A DNA stretch of 64,000 nt. Source: Apostichopus japonicus (taxonomy: Eukaryota > Echinodermata > Holothuroidea > Aspidochirotida > Stichopodidae). The stretch spans positions 34,298,898-34,362,897 of the forward strand of contig NC_092577.1 of assembly GCF_037975245.1 (NCBI RefSeq). The letters run 5' to 3'. Position numbers and translations under genes: made by a program. The notes under the pieces are model-generated. The model was given only the letters and a program-made list of their open reading frames with translations. It was not told where the DNA came from and did no database searches. Numbering within the stretch: the first letter of the stretch is position 1; the number at the start of each line of letters is the position of its first letter. Below are positions 52,378 to 63,891 of this stretch, piece by piece.

Positions 52378-54914
52378 TGGTTCCTTGCTTGGATTTTTGA
52401 TCAAAAGGCACTTTTGAGATTGAAATATGGCGTCGAAAATGTAAGAAGTATAAGGTCACCTACAAGCGGGTCAACAGATATGATAACATTGGTGACCACA
52501 GATGACATGACCTTTAAGTTTGAAAATGTTCCACCACCCCATTCACAACTTGTCCCAAATTATCAACCGTGTCACACCTTGGCATTGGGATTTAATTGCA
52601 TTAAATGTCTAAAAATTAAATTTGAACTTGTATACATAACTTCACACACAAAGGTCACCCGTAGGTCAACCAATTGACATTTTTGATCGGTGAGACCTAA
52701 ACGGAGCATCAAAACTGTAAAAATTCAAACATGTTTTCTTTGCCCATTTTCTCCCCCAAAATACTAGTTTTTTAACATTAGCTGACCTTTGGTGACCTTG
52801 GATCACATGACCGCTAAGTTTGAAAATATTCACCTATACCATTCGCAACTTGTCCAAAAAAATCAAACTTGTCACACCTTGGCACTGGGAGTTATTGCAT
52901 GAAATGTCTGAAAATTAACTTTGACCTCCTATAACTTCACACACAAAGCTCATCCAGGGGTCAACCTATTGACATTTATGATCAGAAGGTACCTTTAACA
53001 TCTGAAAATAGCATCGAAACTGTAAAAATCCCCAAAACACGAAAAGGTCACCAGAGGTCAAATTGAGGTCAAGGGTCACCCAGATGCGGGTGGACAATTG
53101 GATTACGTAGAAGCAACTCCCAACCCTAACTTACAATTCGTTCTCAAGTTATCGCAAAAATACTAGTTTTTTATCATTAATTGACCTTTGGTGACCTTGG
53201 ATCACATGACCGTTAAGTTTGAAAATATTACCCTATACCATTTGCAACTACTCCAAAAATATCAACCGTGTCACACCTTGGAACTGGGAGTTATTGCATT
53301 AAATGTCTGAAAATTAACTTTGACCTCGTATAACTTCGCACACAAAGGTCACACGGGGGTCAACCCATTGACATTTATGATCAGAAGGTACCTTTAACAT
53401 CTGAAAATAGCATCGAAACTGTAAAAATCCACAAAACACAAAAAGGTCACCAGAGGTCACCAGAGGTCAAATTGAGGTCAAGGGTCACCCAGATGCGGGT
53501 CGACAATTGGATTACATTGAAGCAACTCCCAACCCTAACGGACAATTTGTTCTCAAGTTATCGCAAAAATACTAGTTTTTTGTCATTAATTGACCTTTGG
53601 TGACCTCGGATCACATGACCGTTAAGTTTGAAAATATTTCCCTATACCATTTGCAACTTGTCTCAAAATATCAAATGTGTAACACCTTGGCACTGGGAGT
53701 TATTACACTAAATGTCTGAAAATTAACTTTGACCTCATATAACTTAACATACAAAGGTCACCATGGGTCAACCCATTGACATTTTTGATTGATGAGACCT
53801 AAATAGAGCATCAAACTATACAAATTCAAACATTTTTTTCTTTGCCCATTTTCTACCCCCAAAATACTAGTTTTTAACATTAATTGACCTTTGGTGACCT
53901 CGGATCACATGACCGTTAAGTTTGAAAATATTCCCCTATACCATTTGCAACTTGTCTCAAAATATCAACCATGTCACACCTTGGAACTGGGAGTTGTTGC
54001 ATTAAATGCCTGAAAATTAACTTTGACCTTGTATAACTTCGCACACGAAGGTCACACGGGTGTCAACCAATTGACATTTTTGATCGGAAGGTACCTTTGA
54101 TATCCAAATCTAGCATCAAAACCAAACATTTTCTTTTTTGCTCGTTTCCTCCCAAAATAAGCATATTTTTTCTAATGTGACCTTTGACCTTTTGACCTTG
54201 GTTTCAGATGTAGTTTAATCTCCTGATTCCAAAAAACAAAACAACAAGTCTGTACAACCATCCTAACTCCGACCGAAAAACTTTGACCCCATATAACTTC
54301 GCACATAAAGGTCACACGGGGTCAACCTATTGACATTTATGATCAGAAGGTACCTTTGACATCTGAAAATAGCATCAAAACTGTAAAAATCCCCAAAAAC
54401 ACGTAAAGGTCACCAGAGGTCAAATTGAGGTCAAGGGTCACCCAGATGCGGGTCGACAATTGGATAACATTGAAGCAACTCCCAACCCTAACAGACATTT
54501 CGTTCTCAAGTTATCGCAAAATTACTAGTTTTTTATCATTAATTGACCTTTGTTGACCTTCGATCACATTACCGTTATGTTTGGAAATGATCCCTTACCC
54601 CATTCACAACTACTCCCAAAATATCAACCATGTCGGACCCTGTCAATGGGAGTTATTGCTGTTTTTAATATATTGGTTTTTGGCATCTAACTGACCTTTG
54701 GTGACCTTTGCGGGCACCAAAAACAATAGGGATCTTCCTCTCACTAAGGGCTATCCACCCAACAAGTTTCATCATGATACATCATTTCCTTATTGAGATA
54801 TCGTGTACACAAGCCAAGCGTCACATACACACACACACACACACACATACACACACACACACACACGCCAAGTTGAATGCATAGGTTCCTTGCTTTGCAA
54901 AAAGCAAGGAACCA
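52378..54914. mobile_element. TGACCT-rich composite element, copy B
   Basis: Same inverted ends as copy A: TGGTTCCTTGCT at 52378-52389 and AGCAAGGAACCA at 54903-54914. Internal units start near 52790, 53187, 53597 and 53892, a long variant, then 54550. The spacing (about 398, 410, 295, 657) parallels copy A, so the unit order is ancestral to both. The right end is (CA)n plus the hairpin AGGTTCCTTGCTTT / AAAGCAAGGAACC. The leftmost part differs from copy A. No coding frame. Confidence 0.7.
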
Positions 54915-57592
54915 AAAAGGATACCCACAGTGTGACACATTTTATCGTTTGGTTAAACATCAAAACCCTCACGACAGTACTTTTAAAAAAAAATTACTTT
55001 TAGCATTTTTTAAGTCTGCTAAAAATATGGGACTATTACTGATGACCTTTTAACCCCAAAAGTCCAAATAAGATGAGCGTACTTACTGTACTACTGGTTT
55101 GAATGGCATGATTTTTAATATTTACCTTGACAAGATGTTCATATTAAAGTTTGAAAATAGTTCTCAACCAATCACACAGTTTCTTGACAGAATGAACTCC
55201 TTAGCTTTACTGCTTATAATTTTGGTCCTCAATTTGATACAAAATAACTTACTTACTAAACACCAAAAATCCAAAGAAAATAGCCTCCTTGAGCATGTCT
55301 TCATTGGATTGTTTGTAAACATAAAAATTAAAATTAATATCTTTTTCTGTTAACAGATTGGGTGAGGAAACTTTGCTAAAGACAATCATAAAACTCTGTT
55401 GTTTTTTTGGGGAAGAAAAGATACTTAATTTTTGAAGCACAAAAGCAATTTAACAACAATACAATATTGCAAACATTGTTTTTCATTTGTTTTTTTCCAT
55501 TTTGATCAGAGTATTCTTTCATTACAGATTCTTTCTTTGAACTTCAGTTTCCATTTTCAAGTTCTTTTTTGCTTTCTTCTTAATTTTCAGTCCTTTTCAC
55601 CGAATCTAAAGTAAACTTCCCCCCAACAACACTGCATATTTACCTATGTACAAACTCTTTTTAAGTTTCGGTGGTTATGCAGGTGGTTGAACCTACAATG
55701 TCATATCTCAACACAACGATTAAATGTAAAACATTGAAGAATTTTGATATTTTCTTTGAAAGCAATATTGTCTCTCAACAAAGGCATAAAGCACTGTCAT
55801 AACAATGTATCTACTGCCTAGGGCATAGAATTATCCCTGGGGCCTGGCCAGACTTGTTTCTTAATGCCACAGGCCGGCAGACAATTGCAACTTTTTAGGT
55901 TAAAAACAATATGTGTAACTTCAGAATTGAACCACACCCAGATGCTTTGACCGTTAGTAATATTTCAATTTCCAAGTGACCTCGGAAATACAACTCCTGT
56001 GCTCTGAGGGTGAGTAGCCATTAAAAGTAAACTAGAGATGGATAGCTCAGTCAGCAGAGTACAGGAATAAACAATGCCTAACCCATTGATACAAATTCCA
56101 TTCAAAATCACAATTTATTCGCTCTTTCTTTCCTTTTTCTATGTAACCATTTTTTTCCAATTTAATCGATGTTATATTCCCAGCATACTTGCTGCTGTTA
56201 TACGCTGAAATTTTTCTAGTGAGGAGTCAAACAGAAAATATGAAAACTGTCTGAAATGAAACAAATATTCCATCCTGGAATTACCAGGAAATATTATGAA
56301 GTTACCAACAAAGAAACTTGTTGCTGAATCTTAATTTTTTTACCTTGAAAATACTAAATAGTTTAATATTCATGTTTATTTCCATACGATACGGTTGCAT
56401 CTACATGAGAGTATCTTCTATGACTAAAACTTCATGAACAAAGAAAACAGATGTTACAATGACCGTATCTTATTTATTACCTCGATAGATAGTTTAAATT
56501 TAGGGCATATTTCCGTACGGAATGGTTGCAATAAAATGAGAATCTTCTATGACTTAAACGACACACCTACTTGTCACATTATCTCTTGTTTTTGTGATTT
56601 TCTATCCCAAATATAAGTACTTTATACAGTAAGCAACTCTCTGTGTGGCCTGTTAGTCTGCCAAAGGCCACATTACAAATTTTACACACAATCAGTGCCA
56701 GGAACATACAAGAGAGTCATTTATAGTTATGGTTAAAATAATTTAAGTATTGTTCTAGTGTTAACCTGCCCCATGTTACATTATCATGTCATGAAGTTTA
56801 CAGAAGTAGTGCAGTTTAGTTTGATGTTACTGATACCTAACAACCATCCATTACAGTGTCTTTGTAACTGTGCAGGTTTCTACAATATTACAAGTTAATA
56901 TGTTAAGTAGAATAAAACTGTACAGCTAGAATGTCTTATGAAGACAATTCTCTTTTTCACGCTCTACTTCCAATTTGGAAAATATATTCTGTCATAATTT
57001 TAACAAGATCCTGCTTCAATTGTAACATCAGGCACTCTTAACATTGACCTACGAAGGTTTCTTGCAGTAGATATGCAGTTTGTTAACAGCTTTTCTTTTC
57101 TTTTTTTCTCTTTCAAGCCTTGACAAGGCTGAAATTTCACGGTCGTCCGATTGTCCGAGACGACTAAAAATTCAAGTTGTATCCACCCTCCTCCCATTTA
57201 AAAAATGCAAATTTTTGGAGGGTACCTGCAACCCTCTTTTCCCATGTGCCCTAATGTACATCAAGTATGCTCCCCAAATTACTCAGGAATAACCAAGTTT
57301 TAGAAAATTCAATTTCCAGAAGGTCATAATCAAATAACTTCATTGTTGGCATGAAAGGCACCAGGTCGGAGGTCAAACATGATTTCAATTGCACTAATAT
57401 TGAAAAAGGAAGCCAAACTTATCCTAGTAACTTTTGTTCCCTTTCTCCATTATCTCCCTCCTTCCTTCACCCTTCTCTCTCCGTAGAGTTTGGGACTTGC
57501 TACTTCCATTTACAATGTTCTTCAGTTTATAGCATGTACAAAACTATCCTGTAATTCAATATTTGGTATCAATCCTCTTCTTCATCCAAATG
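54915..57592. other. Downstream of the RagC/D gene, including its probable 3' UTR
   Basis: No gene supported. On the minus strand a possible AATAAA lies at 56473-56478, about 1.1 kb past the stop. Poly-pyrimidine at 57085-57115 and 57435-57485. Confidence 0.4.
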
Positions 57593-57753
57593 TCATGATT
57601 TTGTGGAGACTGCACCATTTGTTTTGGGACTATCGAAAGAATCTGTGCTTAACCTTTGACCTCCGCTATATGAACCTGCTATCGAATTCTGTCGGACCTC
57701 AAAGACTTCTTCGATGGCCTTTTTGAAGCAGAGAAAGTTGTAGTCGATTAATC
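57593..57753 (-). CDS. RRAGC: RagC/D last coding exon
   Basis: Acceptor CGACAG precedes 57753. It encodes [20 protein letters not shown], then a Ser/Gly-rich tail and TGA at 57593-57595. The first 20 residues match vertebrate RagC; the tail is lineage specific. Confidence 0.93.
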
Positions 57754-60700
57754 CTGTCGTGGAGAAACAAAAACATGGTTTTGATATTCTGTGGTGTGGA
57801 TGGTTGAAGACTTGGAACAAGTTTAAATATGACATCACAGAACAGTAAGTTGTTTGAATTTTGCAAGATTATGCTTTATTACATTTGTTATTTATTGTGA
57901 GAAGGTAAGTTTGGAAAGAATTGATCATGAAACATGCAAAGTGTTAACAATGAGCCAGTACTATTTATTTATTATAAGCATTGATTGCTATTTTCACTCT
58001 GGAAAAATTAACAGACAAAACATAGGCAAATCATAATATTTCACTTTTTGTTGGTACTGATGTCACACATTTCACAACATTGTGCAAACGAAACATGGCT
58101 TTTGGCTAGGTTTCTCGTGCGAGGCATTTGCTAGGTTTATCCTGAGAAGTGTTTTACTACGTTTCTTGCGAGAGTGGTTCATGAGAACAGTATCTCTATC
58201 ATAGACATTCAAGACGATGATTGATGGACAAATGTATTCTTGGAAAACTGAAGTTTTGTCAGAGTTTGTCACAATCTGCTGTTATCTCACTCCATCATAA
58301 AATGCTGAAGTACCTAAAAGTTTATCTTTTACTTTTGTTCCAATCATACAAAACTTGATAAAAAAATTTAAAAAATGTTTTTTGTAATGAAGCACTACTA
58401 GCCAGAACACTTTAAATTTTGAGGGACACAAAGTTATCTGTATCATATCCAGCCACTGGTAACTTTCTAGGCAGTAGCAGCCAAATGATTGTAATCACAC
58501 ACTTATCTACGTTTGATTGAGAGGTATCTAAGTTAGGCCCACAATCTGGAATTTTAATTTGGGGGGACACAATCTGTGAATTTTTTGTAAAACATGACGG
58601 TGGCACAGATGGGGAGGGCAGGGGGGAGGACAGTGGTCTGACAAGGAGTAGGGCTAATGGTCATCACCCAGCCATCAAGATCACTGTGCCCCAGTCTGGC
58701 TATGAGCCTGATCCTGAAATGCAGAAATATTCACAAATGATGCAAGTTCCCCTCCCCACTTGCCCCCTCCCCTCTCCCCCTCAACATAAGGTAGAGGTTT
58801 GATCAGTACATCAAGTTGTCCTAAGATGACAACTACTGGTTGGTACGGTAAACTCACCTTGTCTGTCAAAGCTGTCCTCTCTAAGGATACAGACCAAGGC
58901 AAGATGCCTGTTGACCTCCTTCAGATAGAGTATTGTTCCATTATTCAATCTTATCACAGAACTGGATTCTGAGTCGTACGCTGTACCCTCACCATCTTCT
59001 TTTAACCTGATCACAAATTGCAAAAAATAATAAATTTCATGTACAAGAGACCATACAACAGGCATTGGAGTTACAATTAACAAGTTTAGAACCCTAGTTA
59101 AAGTTACCACCAGGTTCTAAATCAGGGTGACACGGATAACTTGTGAAATCTTCTGTAGATAATATATGCTGTGGGGAACTGCCTTTCTCTCACAAAATGT
59201 GGGAATGGGTTGGAATGAACAAAGTCATTTGATGACAATAATAAATCTAGTTTTACATATTGCAAAACAGCCTCATGGTCAATCCTTCCATGACAATCAG
59301 ACAGATGAGAAGTTCCCAGCCAAATGGCCAGGTGATCATCAATTTTTAAAGATCTATGATTTTTTAATTTGTAATTTTCACATTTCCAAGATAGAATACA
59401 AACAGAGATGAACCAATGCCATTGTTAGCTCATGTTCAGAGGGTCAATTTGTTTGATACAGCATTCACAAAACCGATCTGAATTACAGAAAATAGCTATT
59501 GTAATAAATAGAGGAAGACATTGAAGCACATGTGGATCGATGATGTCATATTGCTGTGGCCGAGGGGATAAAGGCGGTGGCATTTGAAGCAATGGGGCTT
59601 TGCAATCAATAGGTTTATGGTTCATAATCCCGCTGGCTCAAAGCAAGGTGGATTCTTCATCCTAGAGCAATCTATGGTTTTTCCATCTGAAATGACTTTC
59701 TAAATTAAAAGATTCCAAATTTGAGTTAAAATGTTGAATTGAAAGCCACCCGATGTGTTAGTTGGAATCCATAAGCCCTTGCGAATTTCTCCCACACTTG
59801 TGGTCGATTAAGCGTCGTAAAAATAACTGCTGGTTATTATCATAATATTAAGACTTGATCAAGTCTTATTAGAAACAATTTAATCAGTGATAACTCCCAA
59901 ATGGAATAAGAATTATCAATTGTTGTTCATGAGAAGTTACCTCTATCACATAGACCAATAATGATGGTTGGGTTTGTGTTTCCTAGCTGTAGAGGTGGGG
60001 TGTGTTGAGGGGGGGAGTAGTGGGAAGTTGTTCCTAACAGTTCATCTCAACTACACATACTAATAGTGATGATTAGGTTTGTTTGTTTTCTGGCTGTAGA
60101 GGTTGGGTGAGATGAGGAGGAGAAGTGGTGGGGTGGGGTGAGATGAGGGGGAGAATGGTGGGAAGTCGTTCATGACAGTTTATTTCTACCACACAGACTA
60201 ATAGTGATGACTAGGTTTGTGTCTCACAGTTTGTAAGTATTTCTTTGAACTTACCCATAGATACACGAGACATCTATAACAACGTCGATCATATCACAAC
60301 AGAGTTCATAGGACTGCATGTCAACGGGCGAACTGTCTGTAGCAATGTATATCTTACTGTCAACATCAAATAAGAAAGCCTTCTCTATGCATGAGTTCTG
60401 TGGGTAAACAATTGTTGTAAACAGTAAAAGACAACTCAAATACAAGGTTAAGAACAACAATGTACTACATCTATACCAGTAAGTTAAATTAAAATAACAT
60501 CATTATTTGATTAACGACAGAACTTATAAGGTGACAGAGTATGCTAAAGTGTGTTGGAATTAAACACTTAAAACATTGGAAGTTGATATTTCTGACAACT
60601 GTTACTTTGTGGAAATCAGTTGTACTGCATATGCTAGAGATTACAGTATGAATTGCAGAAAATTGCTATTTGTCTATCTATAGATACCAATCTTTAAAAT

Positions 60701-63700
60701 AGAACTATAGATAATTAAATAATACTATTGATTTTTTTCATCCTACAATATTCTTTTGCGGACTTTCTGACAACGTTATACACCAACAGAGTGCTTACTT
60801 TGTCAAATGTAAATTTGCCAAATTCTCAGACTTTCTTTAACCTTTTAATTGGGTGGAGTTTTCCTCAATTTTCATGCATTCAATCTAAATAAATCAATTT
60901 AAAGAAATTCAATAAAAGAATAGTTCAATTTGAAAAATTCAAAAACTGCTTTGTATGAACTCTACATATTCACTTCGAGTGAACTGCTCTGTATCAACTC
61001 TATACACAGATTCATTTTGAGGGAACTGCTCTGTATCAACTCTATACACAGATTCATTTTGAGTGAACTGCTCTGTATCAACTCTATACACAGATTCATT
61101 TTGAGGGAACTGCTCTGTTTAACTCTATACAGTTATTCCTTTTGAGTGAACTGCTCTGTATCAACTCTTTACACAGATTCTTCTTTTCCTCAAAAGGCCA
61201 GCTAGTTTGTTGGTTTCCTTAATATTTAATGACAGCAACGTAAGCATTGATTTTTTTCATACAAATGAGACTATACATATATATATCTTTTATGAAACTG
61301 TGGCGATAACAACATGCTAAAAATTGATATTTGATTCAAAATTTGAATTGTTTCACACTGTTTTAAGTACGTCTTGTTACATTTAATGTTATGAGGGAAA
61401 ACAGGGTACTGTATAATGTCTTGACTTTGATGGCAGGATATAATATATCTTGGCTTTGATGGCAGGATATAATATATCTTGGCTTTGATGGCAGGATAAT
61501 CTACATTTTACACATAAGAACAAGCTTTATAACATATATACATACAGATAAAATTTATCTCGGCATTGATGGCAGGATATAATATATCATGGCTTTGATG
61601 GCAGGATAATCTACACTGTACACACAAGAAGAAGCTATATAACATACAGATATAATATATCTTGGCTTTGATGACAGGATAATCTACACTGTACACACAA
61701 GAAGAAGCTATATAACATACAGATATAATATATCTTGGCTTTGATGGCAGGATATAATATATCTTGGCTTTGATGACAGGATAATCTACACTTTACACAC
61801 AAGAAGAAGCTTTATAACATGTATACGTACGGATATAAGAATATCAAGGAGGTTTTCCAACGTCCCAAGCTGTGGAATAAGTTTCTGTACAACTTTGCTA
61901 AAAGCCTCAAATATGGAGTGGTCGTAGATACTTGTTAGGTAAAAACTGTCGGGAGAAGAGATTGATGACAAGAAATTAGTCCAGCGTAAATTGAGACATA
62001 AAATTTATTTTACAGGCAGAAACTGTTGTATTTTTATGACTTTATATTTTTATTTGGAATATTTCTTATGAGTGAAACCAGGATCTCCTACGGACAACCA
62101 CCATACATTCCTAACCATCAGCCTGGAGAATGAAGAATACGTGAATATTCATAGATATCTGAAGGTACCTTAAATGAACGCCGTCTAATCCCGAGTCTGC
62201 CAGGTCGTCTGTTGCCCTCTGATGGATGTCTCGTTGGGTCTCAATCTTGTGATCGTCTGACAGGCCGTCGACTTTGTGTATGAAGACCTCAAATTTGATA
62301 TTGGGATTAACTTTGAAGGCTCTACTAACGGTCACGTTGAGTCTGACTAAGGCCTCCATATAATCATCCTGAGAGAACAATAAACACACAATGTATTGGA
62401 TTATCTTTCTTAGAGTAGTAAAACATCACTGACACCTGTATTGCTAATTAATGGAGATGCTTATCCATGAACAATAATTAAAAATTCTTAGAGAAGTAAA
62501 CATCACTGATGACCTTTGTTGTTAATTAATTAACAATAATTACAAATTCTTAGAGAAGTAAACATCACTGACACCTTTGATTGTTATTGGAGATCCTTAC
62601 CCATGAACAATACAATAACAAATTCTTAGAGAAGTAAACAAACATCACTGATGACCTCTGTTGTTAATTAATGGAGATGCTAACCCATGGAAAATAATTA
62701 CAAGAAAAGCTAGCTCTATTCTGGCGATACTGATCATAGAAGCTCATCTGAGGGGGCCGCCATTTTGTCAATGTGTGTTGTCACAGTGCTACTAGGAAGC
62801 GAAACCTTTTACTTTCCTGTTTTGAAGTTATCTTTCTAGAGAGTGTTCATAAATAGTTCCAAGTGGCTCACATGATGTACGAATTAGACTGGCTAAAGTC
62901 ATGCAACATTTAGACCATGGCATTTTCTAAAAACGAACATAGAGACTTGTTTCTGTTCTCATATTTTTAATGTGTAAAAGTAAGTTGACATGACGTTTCG
63001 ATCCTGGCAGAATCTTCTTCAAAGGCTAAATGACAAATAACAGTAACAGAAGGGACAAAAACATGCACAGAATACAGACAGGTTAATGAGCATGGTGAAC
63101 ACAAAGAGATAGATGTAAGGGGATTAGTAGACAAGGGATGGAGAGAAGAAAGAAAGAAACCAACAGGGCAAGAGGAGAGGTACAGTAGGAGATATACAGT
63201 GGAGGGACAAAGAAAGGATTAAGGGAAGGGGGTAGGGAATAAATTGGAGAAGGACAAAGACAGAAAGGTGTGGAGAAAAAAAAAGGTGGACGAAAGCTAT
63301 GAGATGAGGAGTTATGGGGGAGGGGAACAAGGGGGAACAAGAGGAGGAGGGGGGCAGAAGAAAAGTTAGTCATCCCATATTTTTAAGTTGGCTGTTGCTA
63401 TGAGACGTTTTCTTAGACTGCTCAATACCACCTGTAGATACAGTTTAACTATTTTAAATGTATACAGTGAAGCAATCTTCATTTTTCAAAACTGTTCTAC
63501 ATTTGCTTTCTTTCCTTCAAATGGTGGGGGGGGGGGGGGGGAGAGGATGGTAGATCAAAAGCCTGTAGATACAGATGAGTGCATCTGAATGGATAGTTTC
63601 CCATATTTGAATATCATATCTAATAGTGAAATCTCACTATTTTTTTTGGGGGGGGGAGCAGGGTGGGAGGGAGAGTGGGGTTTCCTTAATAGCTTGTGTA

Positions 63701-63891
63701 GACCATTATCCAATATAAATGAAATACCCCACCAGAGCTAAGCAGACATTTACTTACTTGTGCGTCTATCACAAACACCAACGCACCACAACCGCCAAAG
63801 ATTGTCTCAGAGTCGAACGTTGAGTCAAAGAAATCAATTTGTCCCGGGAAATCCCAAATTTGAAACTGTACAAAAGAGGTGCTATTTACAT
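57593..63891 (-). CDS. RRAGC: Ras-related GTP-binding protein C/D (RagC/RagD), 3' six coding exons, 5' end outside window
   Basis: Join of 63758-63891, 62169-62368, 61831-61945, 60255-60397, 58858-59006 and 57593-57753 (about 300 residues), all GT-AG and in one frame. It covers the switch II/G3 motif (FQIWDFPGQ, the DFPG form typical of RagC/D), G4 HKVD, the rest of the GTPase domain, and the C-terminal roadblock domain that binds RagA/B ([17 protein letters not shown] and [14 protein letters not shown]). RagA/B-RagC/D heterodimers recruit mTORC1 to lysosomes when amino acids are plentiful. The P-loop and switch I exons must lie beyond 64000. Match to vertebrate RagC/D is close except the last 30 residues, which are divergent, as expected. 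Vertebrates have two paralogs; an invertebrate usually has one, so the symbol is nominal. Confidence 0.95.
58858..59006 (-). CDS. RRAGC: RagC/D exon, roadblock domain part 2
   Basis: 149 nt between GATCAG and GTGAGT, phase 2 to 1. It encodes [18 protein letters not shown] and [20 protein letters not shown]. Confidence 0.96.
59553..59638 (+). mobile_element. tRNA-Ser/Leu-like sequence, probable SINE head
   Basis: GCTGTGGCCGAGGGGATAAA resembles a tRNA-Ser/Leu 5' half with A box, and GGTTTATGGTTCATAATCC keeps a B-box-like word before CCCGCTGGC. Extra bases in the T arm argue against a working tRNA. It lies in a RagC/D intron. Confidence 0.5.
59940..60232. repeat. Imperfect tandem repeat, about 120-150-bp units, G-rich
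   Basis: Two to three units share AATAGTGATGA(T/C)TAGGTTTGT, CTGTAGAGGT, a GGGTGAGATGAGG-type G-rich part, GGGAAGT and ACAGTT, just before the RagC/D exon at 60255-60397 on the plus axis. Confidence 0.7.
60255..60397 (-). CDS. RRAGC: RagC/D exon, roadblock domain part 1
   Basis: 143 nt between CCCACAG and GTAAGT, phase 0 to 2. It encodes [20 protein letters not shown] and [19 protein letters not shown]. Confidence 0.96.
60951..61185. repeat. Tandem array, 42-bp units
   Basis: About six units of CTGCTCTGTATCAACTCTAT plus ACACAGATTCATTTTGAGTG. Outer units are more diverged than the central three. The repeat-coded open frame at 60930-61145 is an artefact. Located in a RagC/D intron. Confidence 0.9.
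61425..61850. repeat. Compound minisatellite abutting a RagC/D splice donor
   Basis: Two alternating modules repeat: ATAATATATCTTGGCTTTGATGGCAGG-like and ATCTACACTGTACACACAAG followed by AAGAAGCTATATAACATACAGAT. The array runs up to the donor at 61829-61830. The exon end (GGATATAAGAATATC on plus) resembles the repeat word AGATATAATATATC, so the array may have grown from the junction. Confidence 0.85.
61831..61945 (-). CDS. RRAGC: RagC/D exon, end of GTPase domain
   Basis: 115 nt between CCGACAG and GTACGT, phase 2 to 0. It encodes [20 protein letters not shown] and [19 protein letters not shown] minisatellite abuts its donor. Confidence 0.96.
62169..62368 (-). CDS. RRAGC: RagC/D exon with G4 HKVD motif
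   Basis: 200 nt between CTCTCAG and GTACCT, phase 0 to 2. It encodes [35 protein letters not shown] and [16 protein letters not shown], colinear with vertebrate RagC. Confidence 0.96.
62405..62705. repeat. Tandem array, about 80-bp units
   Basis: Four imperfect units share TTCTTAGAGAAGTAAACATC, ACTGA(TG)ACCT, GTTAATTAATGGAGATGC and CCATGAACAATAATTA. It ends about 40 bases from the acceptor side of the RagC/D G4 exon. Confidence 0.85.
62980..63035 (-). ncRNA. Degenerate hammerhead-like motif
   Basis: On the minus strand: TTGAAGA (for the CTGANGA core, first C replaced by T), then stem II GATTC/GGATC around loop TGCCA, then GAAACGTC with the minimal AC/GT stem III and cleavage C. It resembles hammerheads of Penelope-like elements. 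The C3 change would weaken the core, so it is probably inactive. Confidence 0.5.
63115..63367. repeat. Polypurine-rich block
   Basis: About 250 bases in which the plus strand is mostly A and G with few interruptions (GGGAAGGGGGTAGGG, GGGGGAGGGGAACAAGGGGG). It lies in the RagC/D intron between 62369 and 63757. The ORFs seen on the minus strand are low-complexity. Confidence 0.75.
63758..63891 (-). CDS. RRAGC: RagC/D exon with G3 motif
   Basis: 134 nt between TTTTTAG and GTAAGT, entering in phase 1 and leaving in phase 0. It encodes [18 protein letters not shown] to VFVIDAQ. The preceding exon is outside the window or in the last 109 bases, where I see none. Confidence 0.95.

Noticed and set aside
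52231-52677. 148-codon open frame
   Set aside because: Runs into the TGACCT repeat element; the same repeat elsewhere is not open in this frame.
41944-54914. Helitron interpretation of the TGACCT elements because of the 3' hairpin
   Set aside because: The right end lacks a CTRR terminus and both ends share an inverted repeat, which Helitrons do not have.
54744-55003. Open frames across (CA)n near 54830
   Set aside because: Microsatellite translation artefacts on both strands.
59849-59868. Perfect 20-bp palindrome TAAGACTTGATCAAGTCTTA
   Set aside because: Single occurrence in an intron; short palindromes of this size arise by chance in AT-rich DNA and no associated feature was seen.
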